Shown here: positions 40,491-48,670 of the stretch, piece after piece
How the letters are laid out: every line of letters begins with the position of its first letter
Position numbering within the stretch: the stretch's first letter is position 1
Position numbers and translations under genes: made by a program
Notes under the pieces: generated by a model
What the model saw: the letters and a program-made list of their open reading frames with translations, nothing else
What the model was told of the DNA's origin: nothing
Databases searched by the model: none
Origin: a virus
Strand: one strand, 5' to 3'
Virus record (IMG/VR): IMGVR_UViG_3300030104_001760
Span: 1-48,670 of that record
DNA: 48,670 bases

Positions 40491-41940
40491 AGTAGTAGAC
40501 ACTATTCCTGCCGAAGTTATTGCTGAACCGTTTGACATACAACAAGCACAAGACGTTGTATTCAAACCAAATGACGGACCTCAAACAGACTTCCTAGCAT
40601 CATCTGAAAGGGAAGTGCTATACGGAGGTGCAGCAGGGGGTGGCAAAAGTTTCGCAATGCTTGCAGACCCTCTGCGAGGTTTAAACGACCCAAACTTTAG
40701 TGGGTTGCTAGTACGACACACGACAGAAGAACTAAGAGAATTAATACAGAAGTCTCAGGAGTTGTACCCTAAAGCAATTCCTAACATAAAGTGGTCAGAA
40801 CGTAAATCGCAGTGGACTTCACCTAGAGGTGGCAGACTGTGGATGTCTTACCTAGACCGTGATTTAGACGTAATGCGGTATCAAGGACAAGCGTTTAACT
40901 GGATAGGCTTTGACGAAATGACGCAGTGGGCAACACCATTTGCGTGGGATTATATGAGATCTCGACTTAGAAGTGTAGACCCTGCTTTAGGTTTATACAT
41001 GAGAGGTACTACAAATCCTGGAGGAGCAGGACATCAATGGGTAAAGAAAACATTTATAGACCCTGCACCACCTAATAAGTCTTTTTGGGCGACAAATATA
41101 GAAACAGGGAATGTAATAACATTTCCTAAAGGGCATAGCAAAGAAGGGCAACCATTATTTAAGCGTAGGTTTATACCTGCAAGTTTATTTGATAATCCTT
41201 ATTTGTCTATGTCAGGTGACTACGAAGCCATGCTTTTATCTTTGCCTGAACAGCAAAGGAAGCAACTACTAGAAGGTGATTGGGATGTAGCAGAAGGCGC
41301 TGCATTTCCAGAGTTTAACAGAAAAATACACACTGTTACTCCTTATAAGATACCTAGTAGTTGGACAAAGTTTAGAGCTTGTGACTACGGATACGGAAGC
41401 TACTCAGCCGTTGTTTGGTTTGCCGTTACTCCATCAGAGCAACTTGTAGTATACAGAGAGTTGCACGTTTCTAAAGTATTAGCAGTAGATCTAGCTGATA
41501 TGATACTGGAGGCAGAAAAAGAAGATGGAGGTATTCGGTATGGTGTGTTGGACAGTAGCCTTTGGCACAAACGTGGGGATACTGGTCCATCTTTGGCAGA
41601 ACAGATGGTACAACGAGGTTGCCGCTTTAGACCGTCAGATAGAAGCAAAGGCTCAAGAGTCTCTGGAAAGAATGAGTTACATAGACGACTACAAGTAGAT
41701 GAATTTACAGAAGAACCGCGATTGGTATTTTTTAATAACTGTATTGAGTGCATTAGTCAGATACCTACTATACCGCTTGACAAAAAGAATCCTGAAGACG
41801 TAGATACTAACGCACTAGACCATATGTATGACGCAATTAGATATGGCATAATGACACGACCAAGAAGTTCGTTATGGGATTTTAATCCTACAACACAAAA
41901 GTCAGGCTTTCAAGCGTCTGACCCTAAATTTGGATATTAA
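40360..41940 (+). CDS. terL: Terminase large subunit
   Basis: Up to 526 residues. Walker A GGAAGGGKS (89-97), Walker B WIGFDEMTQW, coupling motif TTNPGGAG; nuclease acidic residues in RACDYGYGSYS, GVLDSSLW and NALDHMYDAIRYG. It packages DNA with ATP and cuts it. The start is uncertain: no ATG occurs before the ATPase domain, so translation must use TTG 40360, TTG 40444 or GTG 40465, all inside the upstream gene. Residue numbers assume TTG 40360. Confidence 0.95.
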   Translation: MSENVRKQLQLNASLPQGSKRRSKRSKSLNKKQQEVPPQKQEPKVVDTIPAEVIAEPFDIQQAQDVVFKPNDGPQTDFLASSEREVLYGGAAGGGKSFAMLADPLRGLNDPNFSGLLVRHTTEELRELIQKSQELYPKAIPNIKWSERKSQWTSPRGGRLWMSYLDRDLDVMRYQGQAFNWIGFDEMTQWATPFAWDYMRSRLRSVDPALGLYMRGTTNPGGAGHQWVKKTFIDPAPPNKSFWATNIETGNVITFPKGHSKEGQPLFKRRFIPASLFDNPYLSMSGDYEAMLLSLPEQQRKQLLEGDWDVAEGAAFPEFNRKIHTVTPYKIPSSWTKFRACDYGYGSYSAVVWFAVTPSEQLVVYRELHVSKVLAVDLADMILEAEKEDGGIRYGVLDSSLWHKRGDTGPSLAEQMVQRGCRFRPSDRSKGSRVSGKNELHRRLQVDEFTEEPRLVFFNNCIECISQIPTIPLDKKNPEDVDTNALDHMYDAIRYGIMTRPRSSLWDFNPTTQKSGFQASDPKFGY

Positions 41941-41942
41941 AC

Positions 41943-44072
41943 ATGGCAACAGAAGAAGAACTAAATTTTGACACAGACAAAGTATCAGTAGTAGAAGACG
42001 GAGATAAATCTTTAAGATCTCCTTCAGGTATTGCTGCTTTTATAGAAGGAAAATATAAAAGAGCAGAAGATGCTAGAAAAAACGATGAAACACGATGGTT
42101 GAGAGCATATAAAAATTATAGAGGTTTGTATGGGGCTGACGTTCAGTTTACGGAGGCAGAAAAATCCAGAGTGTTTATTAAGGTTACTAAAACCAAAACA
42201 CTTGCAGCGTATGGTCAAATAATAGATGTGTTGTTTGGTAATTCATCGTTTCCTTTAACAATTAACCCTACTCGTCTTCCTGATGGAGTAGCTGATTCCG
42301 TACACCTTAATATAGACCCTAATGCCCAACAAAACTTTGAAGGGATACAAGGCGCATTTGAAGACTCTCCTTCTGACCCATATCTCTTTAGCCCAAACAA
42401 ACCGTTAGACAAAGGGGCTACTATATATGATCTACAAAAAAGGCTAGGGCCTCTTGAAGATAAGTTAGAACCTATATCAGATAAACTTATTGAAGGGCAG
42501 GGAACTATACAGCCAACTGTTACCTTTCATCCTGCGTTAGTTGCAGCCAAAAAGATGGAAAAAAAGATACACGACCAATTAGAAGAGTCAGGCGCTAATA
42601 AACAATTAAGGTCTACCTCTTTTGAAATGGCGTTGTTTGGCACAGGTATTATGAAAGGTCCGTTTGCTATGGACAAAGAATACCCTAACTGGAGTGAAGA
42701 AGGTGAGTATGACCCTCTTATTAAAACTGTTCCTTGCACTAACCACGTATCTATATGGGATTTCTACCCTGACCCAGACGCACAAAATATGGATGAAGCG
42801 GAGTATGTAGTAGAACGGCATAAAATGTCTCGTACTCAATTAAGAAATTTAAAAATGCGTCCTTACTTTAGGAAAGAGTCTATTGAAACAGCTATTGAAT
42901 TAGGCGAATCTTACACAAGAAAGTATTGGGAAGATGATATGACGGACTTTTCAATAGAAGAAGCCGTTAAGCGTTATGAAATTTTAGAATTTTGGGGGTA
43001 CGTAGATACTGACGTTTTACAAGAAAATGGGTTAGACATTCCTAAAGATTTAAAAAAGATGGAGCAACTTAATGTCAATATATGGTTATGCAATGGAGAA
43101 ATACTACGGCTTGTACTCAATCCGTTTAAGCCAGTTCGTATACCTTACTACGCCGTACCATATGAGCTTAATCCCTACAGCTTCTTTGGCGTGGGAATTG
43201 CTGAGAATATGGATGATACACAAACTCTTATGAACGGCTTTATGCGTATGGCTATTGACAACGCAGCCTTGAGCGGCAACCTAATTATTGAGGTAGATGA
43301 AACTAACCTAGTTCCAGGACAAGACCTATCAGTATACCCAGGAAAAGTATTTCGTAGACAAGGTGGCGCTCCAGGACAGGCTATCTTTGGCACAAAATTT
43401 CCAAACGTAGCAGGGGAGAATATGCAACTATTTGATAAAGCTAGAGTGCTTGCAGATGAAAGTACAGGTTTTCCCAGTTTTGCTCATGGACAAACAGGCG
43501 TGCAAGGGGTAGGCAGAACAGCATCAGGAATATCTATGCTTATGTCAGCCGCTAATGGTTCTATTAGAAATGTTGTAAAGAACGTAGACGATTATTTGTT
43601 AGCACCTTTAGGAAAAGCTTTTTATAGTTTTAATATGCAATTTGATTTTGATCCTGACATACAAGGAGACTTAGAGGTTAAAGCTCAAGGTACAGAAAGT
43701 TTGATGGCTAATGAAGTGCGTAGTCAAAGATTAATGCAATTTTTACAAGTGGCTTCTAATCCTGTGCTTGCACCTTTCGCAAAAATGGATTATATTATAA
43801 GGGAGATTGCAAAAGCTATGGATCTTGATGCAGACAAAGTTACTAACAGTATGTCTGATGCTATGATACAAGCAGAAATACTAAAAGGTTTTCAGCAACC
43901 TCCACCTCCTCCTCAAGGACCACCACCAGAAGGAGGGCAACCTCCAATGGCATCTCAACCTGCACCTGCAGGAGCAAATGTAGAAGATACAACTGGTGGC
44001 GGCGGTGCAAACATAGGTATGGGAACAGCACCGCTTCCTGAAGAAGAAGGATTTACAGGAAATGTCCAGTAG
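41943..44072 (+). CDS. Portal protein
   Basis: 709 residues directly after terminase. The body has the familiar helical and beta parts of podovirus portals (GIAAFIEGKYKRAEDARKND, YKNYRGLYGADVQF; NPYSFFGVGIAENMDDTQTL). The last ~60 residues are disordered, Pro/Gly/Gln-rich (QQPPPPPQGPPPEGGQPP). It forms the dodecameric ring through which DNA enters. Position between terL and the scaffold is diagnostic. Confidence 0.88.
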   Translation: MATEEELNFDTDKVSVVEDGDKSLRSPSGIAAFIEGKYKRAEDARKNDETRWLRAYKNYRGLYGADVQFTEAEKSRVFIKVTKTKTLAAYGQIIDVLFGNSSFPLTINPTRLPDGVADSVHLNIDPNAQQNFEGIQGAFEDSPSDPYLFSPNKPLDKGATIYDLQKRLGPLEDKLEPISDKLIEGQGTIQPTVTFHPALVAAKKMEKKIHDQLEESGANKQLRSTSFEMALFGTGIMKGPFAMDKEYPNWSEEGEYDPLIKTVPCTNHVSIWDFYPDPDAQNMDEAEYVVERHKMSRTQLRNLKMRPYFRKESIETAIELGESYTRKYWEDDMTDFSIEEAVKRYEILEFWGYVDTDVLQENGLDIPKDLKKMEQLNVNIWLCNGEILRLVLNPFKPVRIPYYAVPYELNPYSFFGVGIAENMDDTQTLMNGFMRMAIDNAALSGNLIIEVDETNLVPGQDLSVYPGKVFRRQGGAPGQAIFGTKFPNVAGENMQLFDKARVLADESTGFPSFAHGQTGVQGVGRTASGISMLMSAANGSIRNVVKNVDDYLLAPLGKAFYSFNMQFDFDPDIQGDLEVKAQGTESLMANEVRSQRLMQFLQVASNPVLAPFAKMDYIIREIAKAMDLDADKVTNSMSDAMIQAEILKGFQQPPPPPQGPPPEGGQPPMASQPAPAGANVEDTTGGGGANIGMGTAPLPEEEGFTGNVQ

Positions 44073-44280
44073 CTTAAAACCTCTCGTCAACGATAAAAAA
44101 TTGTATGACGCTTTTAAAGATTATATAGAAAATCAGATACGTATAACACAAAGATCACTAGAACAAGCACATACGCTTGTAGATGTTCATAGACTTCAAG
44201 GCACAATACACGCTTACAGAAGATTGTTAAAACTGAGAGAAGATGTAAATGGCCCAGAACAGACTAGAACAAGTAGGTAA
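44062..44280 (+). CDS. Small helical protein after portal
   Basis: 72 residues; ATG 44062 overlaps the portal stop by 11 bases. LVNDKKLYDAFKDYIENQIR, then LEQAHTLVDVHRLQGTIHAY and RRLLKLRED, a two-helix pattern repeated in short genes that follow portals in many phages. Probably a head or packaging accessory; function unknown. Confidence 0.6.
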   Translation: MSSSLKPLVNDKKLYDAFKDYIENQIRITQRSLEQAHTLVDVHRLQGTIHAYRRLLKLREDVNGPEQTRTSR

Positions 44281-44377
44281 GTGGATAGGCAAGTGGTTGT
44301 TTAGAGCATATATTTTGTGGAGTATCAGTGCAGACGTTATACTACTTTGTGGTATTGCTTATTTAATATTCATGTAA
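44249..44377 (+). CDS. 42-residue membrane micro-protein
   Basis: Short frame from ATG 44249 (GAGAGAAG upstream) to TAA 44377. It begins MAQNRLEQVGKWIGKWLFRA; ILWSISADVILLCGIAYLIF is one transmembrane segment. It overlaps the preceding gene by 32 bases and fills the space before the next. Function unknown. Confidence 0.5.
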   Translation: MAQNRLEQVGKWIGKWLFRAYILWSISADVILLCGIAYLIFM

Positions 44378-44391
44378 AGGATTAAATTAAT

Positions 44392-44640
44392 ATGCCAAAA
44401 TCAGCAGCGTGGCAAAGAAAAGAAGGAAAAAACCCTAAAGGCGGTTTAAATGCTAAAGGTAGAGCCTCTGCAAAAAAACAGGGCATGAACCTTAAAGCCC
44501 CCAGTAAAAAAGTTGGCAACAAAAGACGAGCATCTTTTTGTGCTAGAATGGGTGGCATGAAGAAAAAACTAACATCTGCTAAAACGGCACGAGATCCTAA
44601 TAGCAGAATTAATAAGTCACTAAGAGCATGGAATTGTTAA
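44392..44640 (+). CDS. DUF6321 basic small protein (copy 2)
   Basis: 82 residues. GLNAKGRASAKKQGMNLKAP, then RRASFCARMGGMKKKLTSAK and DPNSRINKSLRAWNC, a clear match to DUF6321 and related to the 38163 gene. Extremely basic. The stop TAA overlaps the following ATG. The role is not known; location among head genes suggests packaging or virion association. Confidence 0.78.
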   Translation: MPKSAAWQRKEGKNPKGGLNAKGRASAKKQGMNLKAPSKKVGNKRRASFCARMGGMKKKLTSAKTARDPNSRINKSLRAWNC

Positions 44641-47387
44641 TGGATGTAGATCAACAAACAAAGTCGGCTTTTAAAAAATATGGTAAAACCGCAGTAGATG
44701 TTGGGTCAGATTTTATTCCAGGAGTTAGTGAGACTAAAGATGTTATAGGTATAACTAAAGGTCTTAAAGAAGGTGATTACGCTACTGCAGGGATACACGC
44801 AGCAGGACTAGCTTTAGGTGCTGTTCCTATTGTGGGTGACATTGCAAGGCGAGGTTTACTAACTGTAACTAAGGCGATGAGAAAAAAAGATGTAAGTGAC
44901 GCTGAAAAACTTATTGATGATCCTGACGCATTAAAAGCTTGGCAAGACGAACATGGTGGAAAAGGACAAAGACAAGTAAATCCTGAAGACTCTGAAGCTG
45001 CGGCAGAAGCTTTATATCAAGGAGAAATAACGTCTAAAGAAGCACGTAATCGTATTAAAGATGCTATACCTGAACCACAAGAGTACACTGCTGACCAAGT
45101 AAGAAAAATGATGCCTACCGTTACTGATGTAACAGGATCAATGGGTAAAAAAGCAAAAGATTATGGTATAATTGGTGTAAAAGGTTTTGATCTAAAAGAA
45201 GGACAATTATTAGGCGCACGTTTAGATATACCTGCGTACAACAACTATGATAAGTGGGTTGTATCTATACACGATGGTACTATAGATAACGGCAGTGTTC
45301 TAGGATATGGTCAAGCAATACGGTTAAAAAATGTTAGGTTTGGTTCTAAGGCAAGCAAAGCGCTAGATATTGCTAGGCGAAAAATTATAAAAGAAGCAGA
45401 TCCAGTAAAAGGTACAAAAGAAAAACGCTTGGGTAAACTTACAATAGCTCGTGCTTTTGGTGAATACGTGCCAGAAGATCCATATAAGTTACAGGAACTG
45501 GCTGCATCTATTATTGAGTCTGGTTCAAAAGAATGGACACAGGTTGGTATGAACCCTTACAGAGGTAGCCAATTTTATGTCAAAAAAACAGGAAACATAA
45601 TATTTGATGCTGATGAGATGATACAAGTTGGACCTCTTGTTCTCGCAAAAAATGCTAAAACTGCTACTTTTTCTGACTTAAAAGAAATGGCTGTAAGAAC
45701 AAAAGATGGAAAACTAAGGATATTTAACAAAGGAGGTAGTGTACCCATGAATGTAGATCAACAAACAGAAATGGCTTTTATGCAAGAGGGAGGCCTTAGA
45801 GATGATGGCGCTAATGTAGATGCTGTTAGTGGAAATGAAGTTCCAACAGGTAGTATGGATCAAGAAGTTAGAGATGATATTCCTGCAAGGTTGAGCGAGG
45901 GTGAATATGTTGTACCTGCTGATGTTGTACGTTATCACGGTGTTAAACTTTTTGAAGATTTACGTAAACAAGCTAAGATGGGTATGTCTCAAATGGAGGC
46001 TGATGGGCGTATAGGTGGAGAACCTATGGAAGCCGAAGAAGAACCACTTCCTTTTGATACATCTGAATTAGTCACTACAGATTCTATGGCAGAAGGTGGG
46101 CTTATGGGTTTTGCAAACGGAGCAGATGTTCAACCGCCTACTTTTACTCATACTCCTAATACTCCTTACGACCAATCTAATCCTTTTGGGCAAGCTTCTG
46201 CTGCAGGTTTTGAATTAAAGCCTTATAGTAATCAAGCAGATGGTAGAACAATAATGCTTGCGTTTTATAATGGAAAACCTATGCAAGTAATTCCTGAAGG
46301 TTTTGTGCCTGCTGCGGAAGTTGCAGAAACAACCACACCAGAAGATAGTGGCACTGCACCTGATACTGCTTCTAAAGACTCATCACCGAGCGTTGGTCCT
46401 TACATCGAAACAAAAGATAGAGGCACTATGAAGCCTTTTAAGGATTACACAGGACAAGATTTCTTAGATGCTGCTGACCAACTAGACAGCCCATTAAATA
46501 AAATTCTTAGTATGTCACCTTTGTTAGGTTCTCTTGCTAGAATGAACCACGAAAGAGGTGTAGAAGCAGCTAAAGAAATAGTAGCTGAACGCGGTGATGA
46601 ACTGTCTGACTTTGAACGAATAGCTATGAGTAAATATGCAACTTCTGCCCCACAAGAAAAAGAAAGTTTTTTTGGATCAATAATAAACTTTTTAACAGGT
46701 AAAGAAGATACTTCCCCTGATTCTATGTTTAACTTTGGTTTGTATGATGATGAAAGTAAGTTTAATTACACTGCTAAAGATGGAACAGTACACGAAAATG
46801 TCACGGTTGCAGATTTATTAAAAATTTACAAACCTGAAACGCCTAAAGAGACAAGTCAGGCTAGGGGTAATAATGAACTTGAGAAAGACATTCAAAGACG
46901 GCAGTTTGAAACTACTGGACACGCGCTAACTAATTACGGAAATGTTAAATTTATGGGTGATCCTTCTGGTGTTAGAGACATGGATATATTTAGAATTGAT
47001 GACGGATCTGGTAAAATTGAAATGGTTAGGCGTTATGAAATGGAAAAAGCATTAGGCAAGAAAAATCTTACCTCTAAAGACATTATGAATTATAATCCTG
47101 CTGAATATGAAAGGGTAGACGCAAAAGATTCTGTAGTTGATAAAGTATTAAAAGTTGATAGAACAGAATTAAAGAAAAAAGAACCAGACGCTGTTGCTGT
47201 TGATCCAGCAGCAGCAGAAGCTAGAAGACTAGAAAAGCAACAAAAAAAGCAACAAAAAAAGCAAGATGAATTTGTTGCAAAAATAAAGAAAGACCCATTT
47301 GCAGATCGTAGCAAAGACTACGGAGGAGGTAAAAGAGGTGGGGGTAGAGCTACTGGAGGACTAGTTAAAAAGAAAAAGAGGAGATAA
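44640..47387 (+). CDS. Large virion-associated fusion protein with internal start
   Basis: 915 residues from ATG 44640 (TAATGG overlap); an in-frame ATG at 44628 lies in the preceding gene. Two parts: residues ~1-360, with ARLDIPAYNNYDKWVVSIHD, SQFYVKKTGNIIFDADEMIQ and VGPLVLAKNAKT, a domain I know as a free-standing or polyvalent phage protein; and a second part starting MNVDQQTEMAFMQEGGL, with ARLSEGEYVVPADVVRYHG, known as a separate gene in related phages. The second start (ATG 45747) keeps its own AAAGGAGG, and both parts begin with M(D/N)VDQQT, so two products are likely. The C-terminus is lysine-rich and disordered. Probably a head or internal structural protein. Confidence 0.7.
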   Translation: MDVDQQTKSAFKKYGKTAVDVGSDFIPGVSETKDVIGITKGLKEGDYATAGIHAAGLALGAVPIVGDIARRGLLTVTKAMRKKDVSDAEKLIDDPDALKAWQDEHGGKGQRQVNPEDSEAAAEALYQGEITSKEARNRIKDAIPEPQEYTADQVRKMMPTVTDVTGSMGKKAKDYGIIGVKGFDLKEGQLLGARLDIPAYNNYDKWVVSIHDGTIDNGSVLGYGQAIRLKNVRFGSKASKALDIARRKIIKEADPVKGTKEKRLGKLTIARAFGEYVPEDPYKLQELAASIIESGSKEWTQVGMNPYRGSQFYVKKTGNIIFDADEMIQVGPLVLAKNAKTATFSDLKEMAVRTKDGKLRIFNKGGSVPMNVDQQTEMAFMQEGGLRDDGANVDAVSGNEVPTGSMDQEVRDDIPARLSEGEYVVPADVVRYHGVKLFEDLRKQAKMGMSQMEADGRIGGEPMEAEEEPLPFDTSELVTTDSMAEGGLMGFANGADVQPPTFTHTPNTPYDQSNPFGQASAAGFELKPYSNQADGRTIMLAFYNGKPMQVIPEGFVPAAEVAETTTPEDSGTAPDTASKDSSPSVGPYIETKDRGTMKPFKDYTGQDFLDAADQLDSPLNKILSMSPLLGSLARMNHERGVEAAKEIVAERGDELSDFERIAMSKYATSAPQEKESFFGSIINFLTGKEDTSPDSMFNFGLYDDESKFNYTAKDGTVHENVTVADLLKIYKPETPKETSQARGNNELEKDIQRRQFETTGHALTNYGNVKFMGDPSGVRDMDIFRIDDGSGKIEMVRRYEMEKALGKKNLTSKDIMNYNPAEYERVDAKDSVVDKVLKVDRTELKKKEPDAVAVDPAAAEARRLEKQQKKQQKKQDEFVAKIKKDPFADRSKDYGGGKRGGGRATGGLVKKKKRR
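45729..45749 (+). promoter_or_regulatory. Internal ribosome binding site and ATG
   Basis: AAAGGAGG (45729-45736) ten bases before in-frame ATG 45747, giving an internal 546-residue product MNVDQQTEMAF to 47387. This is a stronger ribosome site than the one serving the full-length start at 44640. Confidence 0.6.
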
Positions 47388-47389
47388 TC

Positions 47390-47433
47390 CCTAAGTTTAA
47401 ACTCTTAGGCTACCTGACTTAGCCAAAAGTCAG
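47390..47433 (+). other. Two tandem stem-loops before scaffold gene
   Basis: CCTAAG (47390-47395) pairs with CTTAGG (47404-47409). CTGACTT (47414-47420) pairs with AAGTCAG (47427-47433). Neither is followed by a T-run, so they may protect or process the mRNA that carries the highly expressed scaffold and capsid genes. Confidence 0.45.
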
Positions 47434-47458
47434 CCCCAACATATAAGGAGTAAATATT

Positions 47459-48349
47459 ATGGCAGAATTAGCACAAGTAGAACCAGTAAAAAAGGCAGGG
47501 TTTGTCAGTTCACGGAAAACTAAAAACCAAGAACGTATTGAGAAGGACGAAAAAGAACTTCAAGAACTCATGGCGAACAGCGGTGAAAAAAAGGTTCAAG
47601 AAGGAACTGAAGAACAGCAAGATACACAGGCTGTTGAAACAGGCGAAAAAACTGAGGTACAAGACGAGGCTCTTAGTAAGGAAGAAGGATCTTTCAAAAA
47701 AAGATATGGTGACTTACGCAGACATATGTCATCTAAGGAAAAGGAGTTTCAAACTCGTATCGAATCTTTAGAAGGACAACTTGCCAAAGCTGCTAAAAAC
47801 GAACTTGTTTGGCCTAAGTCAGAATCCGAAGTTGATGAGTGGACTAAAAAACACCCTGATGTTGCAGCAATAGTAGAATCTATTGCAGACAAAAAAGCTA
47901 AACAAAGATCACAGGAGTTAGATGCACGACTTGCTAGTGTAGAAGAAATGAGGGAAGCCGCTATTACAGAAAAGGCTGAAGCAGAACTTTTAAAAATGCA
48001 CCCTGATTTAAAAGAGATTGAAGCAAGTGATGATTTTCACGATTGGGCTGAAAACCAACCAGAGGCAATACAAAAAGTAATATTTGACACACCAGACGCA
48101 AAAGCTACTGCGTCAGTATTACAAATGTATAAGTATGAAAAGGGTATTTCTAATTCCAATAAAGATACTGATAGGTCGGCTGCGTCTTCAGTAAAGACAA
48201 CTTCTAAAACTACTCCTACAACAAACCAAAAAAGCAAATGGTCTGAGTCAGTAGTTGAGGCAATGTCGGACAAAGAGTATGAAAAACATCATGAAGAAAT
48301 TATGGAATCAATGCGTTCAGGAACATTTGTTTATGATAGACAAAAGTAA
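47459..48349 (+). CDS. Capsid scaffolding protein
   Basis: 296 residues with TAAGGAG upstream. Highly charged, helical and almost free of cysteine. Coiled coil around residues 85-115 (RRHMSSKEKEFQTRIESLEG) and 145-180. The end is basic/acidic mixed (KYEKGISNSNKDT to YEKHHEEIMESMRSGTFVYD). Position directly before the capsid gene and composition are those of scaffolds, which guide procapsid assembly and then leave. Confidence 0.75.
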   Translation: MAELAQVEPVKKAGFVSSRKTKNQERIEKDEKELQELMANSGEKKVQEGTEEQQDTQAVETGEKTEVQDEALSKEEGSFKKRYGDLRRHMSSKEKEFQTRIESLEGQLAKAAKNELVWPKSESEVDEWTKKHPDVAAIVESIADKKAKQRSQELDARLASVEEMREAAITEKAEAELLKMHPDLKEIEASDDFHDWAENQPEAIQKVIFDTPDAKATASVLQMYKYEKGISNSNKDTDRSAASSVKTTSKTTPTTNQKSKWSESVVEAMSDKEYEKHHEEIMESMRSGTFVYDRQK

Positions 48350-48357
48350 AAAAATAG

Positions 48358-48385
48358 TTGACAGTGTGTAATTTATCACTATAAC
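48358..48385 (+). promoter_or_regulatory. Sigma70-like promoter before capsid gene
   Basis: TTGACA (48358-48363, perfect), 16-base spacer, TATAAC (48380-48385). Expected start near 48392. It would give the capsid gene its own promoter. Confidence 0.65.
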
Positions 48386-48390
48386 TACTT

Positions 48391-48421
48391 GCATACACCT
48401 AATTACTAGGTGTGTGCTTTT
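48391..48421 (+). terminator. Rho-independent terminator-like hairpin
   Basis: GCATACACCTA (48391-48401) pairs with TAGGTGTGTGC (48407-48417), including one G-U pair, around a 5-base loop and followed by TTTT. It ends the scaffold transcript and lies at the expected start of the new capsid transcript, so it may also attenuate it. The rest of the gap to 48581 (AT-rich) shows no gene. Confidence 0.6.
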
Positions 48422-48581
48422 CAAGCAAACTATACCTAAAGCTTACCAAAGTTGTATAAGCCTAAAGTTTAAAGTGTAGCGCAACACTCAAATCTTTACA
48501 ACCTTATTAATACTTTGCCCTTATCAGGAATGTTTAGCTTATAACTCATAAGCCTAGCTTAACCTATTAAGGAGGATTATT

Positions 48582-48670
48582 ATGGCTTTTAAAACTGCAG
48601 CAGGTTACGGCAATTTACCTAATGGTAATTTCTCGCCGATAATCTATTCTAAGCAGGTTCAATTAGCCTT
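48582..48670 (+). CDS. Major capsid protein (3' partial)
   Basis: AAGGAGGA eight bases before ATG 48582, a very strong ribosome site. The visible 29 residues include GYGNLPNGNFSPIIYSKQV, which closely resembles the start of capsid proteins in HMO-2011-type phages as I remember them. Position after the scaffold confirms. The gene continues beyond the window. Confidence 0.85.
   Translation, partial: MAFKTAAGYGNLPNGNFSPIIYSKQVQLA

Overview
This AT-rich window looks like most of the genome of a lytic-type marine podovirus. From remembered family descriptions (no search was run) it best fits the HMO-2011-type phages, which infect marine Alphaproteobacteria such as SAR116, SAR11 and Roseobacter relatives. 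The evidence is a family A DNA polymerase carrying a DnaJ-like CxxCxGxG/CxxC zinc insertion between its exonuclease and polymerase halves, a class II (B12-dependent) ribonucleotide reductase, a DnaB-type helicase, a separate TOPRIM primase, a tyrosine integrase-like protein, a T7-type endonuclease I, no visible phage RNA polymerase, and a terminase-portal-scaffold-capsid block. The window starts inside a tail-fibre gene and ends 89 bases into the major capsid gene. If the genome is circular or permuted, the missing part is the rest of the capsid gene plus tail genes.

Layout. (1) 1-13792, rightward: tail fibre, glycine-rich adhesin-like protein, tail accessory and small membrane proteins, then large internal virion proteins, one with a transglycosylase-like domain. 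(2) 32710-13789, leftward: densely overlapping early and replication genes. In order of transcription these are regulatory or unknown genes, a C5-cytosine methyltransferase, about fifteen small proteins, integrase, primase, helicase, HNH endonuclease, DNA polymerase, a probable ssDNA-binding protein, a Cas4-like nuclease, endonuclease I, a MazG-like protein, a 2OG-Fe(II) oxygenase, class II RNR, an RMF-like protein and an NPPW methyltransferase. (3) 32711-33463: the divergent intergenic control region. (4) 33464-48670, rightward: four more 2OG-Fe(II) oxygenases, a holin and an M15 endolysin, a run of very basic small proteins, terminase small and large subunits, portal, scaffold and capsid.

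How it works together. The leftward module makes dNTPs, replicates DNA and processes replication or recombination intermediates. The rightward module packages DNA, builds the virion and lyses the cell. The control region is unusual. It holds eleven GANTC sites (the CcrM methylation motif of Alphaproteobacteria) in about 225 bp, interleaved inverted repeats, three TTTTGTTC octamers at an exact 11-bp period, and a sigma70-like promoter whose -35 and spacer also contain GANTC. A leader that could adopt alternative RNA folds follows. The first leftward genes are also separated by stem-loops bearing GANTC. These control features, the five oxygenase-like genes and a fused virion gene with an internal start are the parts most worth following up. 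Many genes shorter than 60 codons were found by reading the frames directly and are listed.
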